NCBI GenBank assembly: GCA_905372355.1
Contig: CAJPOT010000002.1
Coordinates: 124,001 to 188,000 of the forward strand
Origin: an uncultured Selenomonas sp.
GTDB taxonomy: Bacteria > Bacillota > Negativicutes > Selenomonadales > Selenomonadaceae
Length of the DNA: 64,000 nucleotides
Reading direction: 5' to 3'
The notes beneath the pieces were generated by a model, which saw nothing but the letters and a program-made list of their open reading frames with translations, searched no databases and had not been told where the DNA came from. This document shows, piece by piece, positions 62,193 through 64,000 of the stretch (position 1 is the stretch's first letter; each line of letters begins with the position of its first letter). The translations under genes and the position numbers were made by a program.

Positions 62193-63466
62193 CCTTTCTC
62201 CCTGCAGCGGCGCAGGATGGCATACTCCTCAACGGGCTGCTCCATGTGCATACGCACGATCTGCTGCGCATGAGCTGCCGTCGAAACAGGCTCGCCCACC
62301 TCGTCCCTCATCTCTGCCAGGCGCTGGCAGAACGTCTCGCGCGTGGGCTGGAACACTTCGATCTCCTGTCCGACCTTCATATTGTTGCGCTGCTCGACCG
62401 TCGCCATGCGCGTCCTTTCATCGTAATGGCGCACGAGTCCGATGAAATCCGCCGTCTGCTCGTACGAAGCGCTCGCATAGATCTGGTCGCCCCCATCGGG
62501 CACATGATCGAAGAAGCCGCTCGTGTAGATGCGGTGCGATACCTTCTGCAGCTCTTCGAGCCAAGAATCGCGCAGATGGAACATACGCCCCTCATCATAG
62601 GCGGCGTCGATCGCCTCGCGGTAGACCTTCGTGACGCTCGCCGCATAGTGGACGCTCTTCATGCGCCCCTCGATCTTCAAGCTGTCGAGTCCCATGGCGC
62701 AAAGCTCGGGCAAAAAAGGCAAGAGGCACAAGTCCTTGGAATTCATGATGTAGGTGCCGCGCTCGTCCTCCTCAATGGGAAAAACCTCGCCGGGACGACT
62801 CTCTTCCACAAGCCCGTAGCGCCAGCGGCACGCCTGCGCACACGCGCCGCGATTCGCATCGCGCCCCGTGAGGTAGCTGCTCAGGAGGCAGCGCCCCGAA
62901 TATGATATGCACATCGCGCCGTGCACGAACATCTCCAACTCAACCGTAGAATGCGCACGGATCGCGGCGATCTCGGCACGCGAAAGCTCGCGTGCAAGCA
63001 CGACGCGCTCAGCGCCGAGTTTCTGCCAAGCGTCAACCGTTGCCCAATTCGTATTGTTCGCCTGCGTGCTGATATGGAGCGGCACAGAGGGAGCAAACTC
63101 ACGCGCAAGCGAGAAGACGCCAAGGTCGGAGACGAGCAGTCCGTTGACATGCATCTCGGCGAGGAAGGAAAGATACTCCGGAAGCCTCTCCAAATCCGCA
63201 TTGTGTGCGAAGATATTGAGCGTCACATAGACCTTTCTGCCAAGCGCATGGGCAAAACGCACGCCTTCTTCCATCTCCGACTCGCTGAAGTTGCCGCCGA
63301 AAGCGCGCAGTCCGAAGCTCTTGCCGCCCAGATATACGGCATCCGCACCATAGATAAGCGCCATCTTGAGCTTCTCCAAGTTGCCCGCGGGGGAAAGAAG
63401 CTCCGGCTTTTTCATGCACCTGTCGCCTGCGCGGCAAGACGGGGCACGATTTTCCGTCAAATTCAT
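62189..63466 (-). CDS. U32 family protein, short form (TrhP/YrrO-like)
   Basis: Short U32 proteins next to mltG are related to YrrO, needed for 5-hydroxyuridine at tRNA position 34 (recalled). 425 residues: ELLSPAGNLEKLKMALIYGADAVYLGGKSFGLRAFGGNFS, VFVHGAMC-like MFVHGAMCISYSGRCLLSSYLTGRDANRGACAQACRW with its Cys cluster, DSLKIEGRMKSVHYAASV and a C-terminal barrel. ATG at 63466 with AAGGTG; an ATG 17 codons in is also possible. It follows mltG immediately, as in Bacillus yrrL-yrrO order. Confidence 0.88.
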   Translation of the reverse strand: MNLTENRAPSCRAGDRCMKKPELLSPAGNLEKLKMALIYGADAVYLGGKSFGLRAFGGNFSESEMEEGVRFAHALGRKVYVTLNIFAHNADLERLPEYLSFLAEMHVNGLLVSDLGVFSLAREFAPSVPLHISTQANNTNWATVDAWQKLGAERVVLARELSRAEIAAIRAHSTVELEMFVHGAMCISYSGRCLLSSYLTGRDANRGACAQACRWRYGLVEESRPGEVFPIEEDERGTYIMNSKDLCLLPFLPELCAMGLDSLKIEGRMKSVHYAASVTKVYREAIDAAYDEGRMFHLRDSWLEELQKVSHRIYTSGFFDHVPDGGDQIYASASYEQTADFIGLVRHYDERTRMATVEQRNNMKVGQEIEVFQPTRETFCQRLAEMRDEVGEPVSTAAHAQQIVRMHMEQPVEEYAILRRCREKG

Positions 63467-64000
63467 CTAGCGCACCTTCTGCACGATGGCGTCGTGCTCC
63501 TCGTATGTATGGGAATAATAGTTATGCCCCTCCCTGTCCGCGACGAAATAGAGGTAGTCCGTATCCGCCGGCCAGAGCACAGCCTCGATGGACGCCGTGC
63601 CGGGATTGGCGACGGGGCCGGGCGGCAGTCCTCGGTGCTGGTAGGTGTTGTACGGCGAATCCATCTCCGTGTCCTTGAGCGTCACATCCTCCTTCGGCGC
63701 ATCGAGCAGGTACTGCAGTGTCGCATCTGACTGCAGCGGCATACCGATGGCGAGCCGCTTCAAGAGAACCTGCGCGATGATTGCGCGGTCTTCCTCGTAG
63801 CGCGCTTCCTTCTCCACGAGCGAAGCAAGAATGATCAGCTCATAGATGCTCAGATTTTCCTCCTTTGCACGCTCGCGCATCTTTCGCGTGAGCCGCTGGT
63901 CAAAATCGCGCGACATCATCGAGAGGATGCCGTCGACCGTGATGTCGCCGTCGACCTCATACGTATCGGGGAAAAGAAAACCCTCGGCATAGTAGCGCGC
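63467..64000 (-). CDS. mltG: Endolytic transglycosylase MltG, C-terminal part (cut by window edge)
   Basis: Terminates growing glycan strands at the membrane. The last 177 codons are present and the reading frame continues to the right edge without an interruption. Visible motifs are EGFLFPDTYEV at the edge, ASLVEKEARYEEDRA (catalytic Glu region) and YNTYQHRGLPPGPVANPGTASIEAVLWP, ending DYLYFVADREGHNYYSHTYEEHD. The membrane anchor and LysM region lie outside. The U32 gene starts directly after its stop. Confidence 0.93.
   Translation of the reverse strand, partial: ARYYAEGFLFPDTYEVDGDITVDGILSMMSRDFDQRLTRKMRERAKEENLSIYELIILASLVEKEARYEEDRAIIAQVLLKRLAIGMPLQSDATLQYLLDAPKEDVTLKDTEMDSPYNTYQHRGLPPGPVANPGTASIEAVLWPADTDYLYFVADREGHNYYSHTYEEHDAIVQKVR

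Overview
The window is a dense, GC-rich, almost entirely minus-strand housekeeping segment. Its gene content (PolC plus an exonuclease-dead PolA, RuvCAB with YebC and QueH, ScpAB, AmaP/Asp23/DUF2273, MutS2, HemZ, SpoIID-like and SpoIIE-like proteins, TTG starts) is that of a Firmicute. Codon bias and gene order suggest a member of the Negativicutes, probably Selenomonas or a close relative. The taxon is inferred from the sequence alone; no database search was run.

Left to right. 1-6.9 kb: the 5' part of polC, a membrane-anchored lytic transglycosylase, a single-frame MutM-CoaE fusion, polA and an L,D-transpeptidase. 7.0-8.25 kb: two tandem copies of a dispersed repeat, then two small plus-strand genes of unknown function ending at a perfect 25-bp bidirectional terminator. 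8.25-13.3 kb: aspS, hisS, hemZ and fur as one translationally coupled unit. 13.6-18.6 kb: an MBL hydrolase, the stringent-response enzyme Rel and recJ. 18.7-25.2 kb: secF and secD, a small P-loop protein, a SpoIIE-type phosphatase, 5-formyl-THF cyclo-ligase, yajC, tgt and queA. 25.2-28.2 kb: a SpoIID/LytB protein and a 5'-nucleotidase. 28.5-31.1 kb: a copper ATPase with a C-terminal CopZ-like domain that carries its own ribosome binding site. 31.4-34.9 kb: the only sizeable plus-strand operon, murQ-murP-mupG, for N-acetylmuramic acid recycling. 35.0-42.1 kb: queH, ruvB, ruvA, ruvC, yebC, tyrS and a class A PBP. 42.2-64 kb: an almost unbroken run, mltG (cut by the window), U32, acyP, aroQ, pepP, efp, asp23, amaP, DUF2273, nusB, xseA, xseB, ispA, dxs, tlyA, nadK, argR, recN, NUDIX, site-2 protease, scpA, scpB, U32 and mutS2.

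Genes with related jobs are spread through the segment. DNA replication and repair is covered by polC, polA, mutM, recJ, ruvABC, recN, xseAB and mutS2. Queuosine tRNA modification is covered by queA, tgt and queH. Cell-wall remodelling and recycling is covered by the SLT, LDT, PBP1, MltG, SpoIID-like and MurNAc genes. Most junctions are a few bases or overlap (ATGA, TTGA, TGATG), so expression is probably coupled over long transcripts.

The most unusual items are the MutM-CoaE fusion, the copA gene with an embedded copZ and internal Shine-Dalgarno, two families of dispersed intergenic repeats (a 103-107 bp element in four copies and a 70-bp MITE-like element in two copies), repeated use of TTG starts at coupled gene junctions, and three aminoacyl-tRNA synthetase genes with no room for a T-box leader. 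No tRNA, rRNA, CRISPR array, insertion sequence or prophage was seen.
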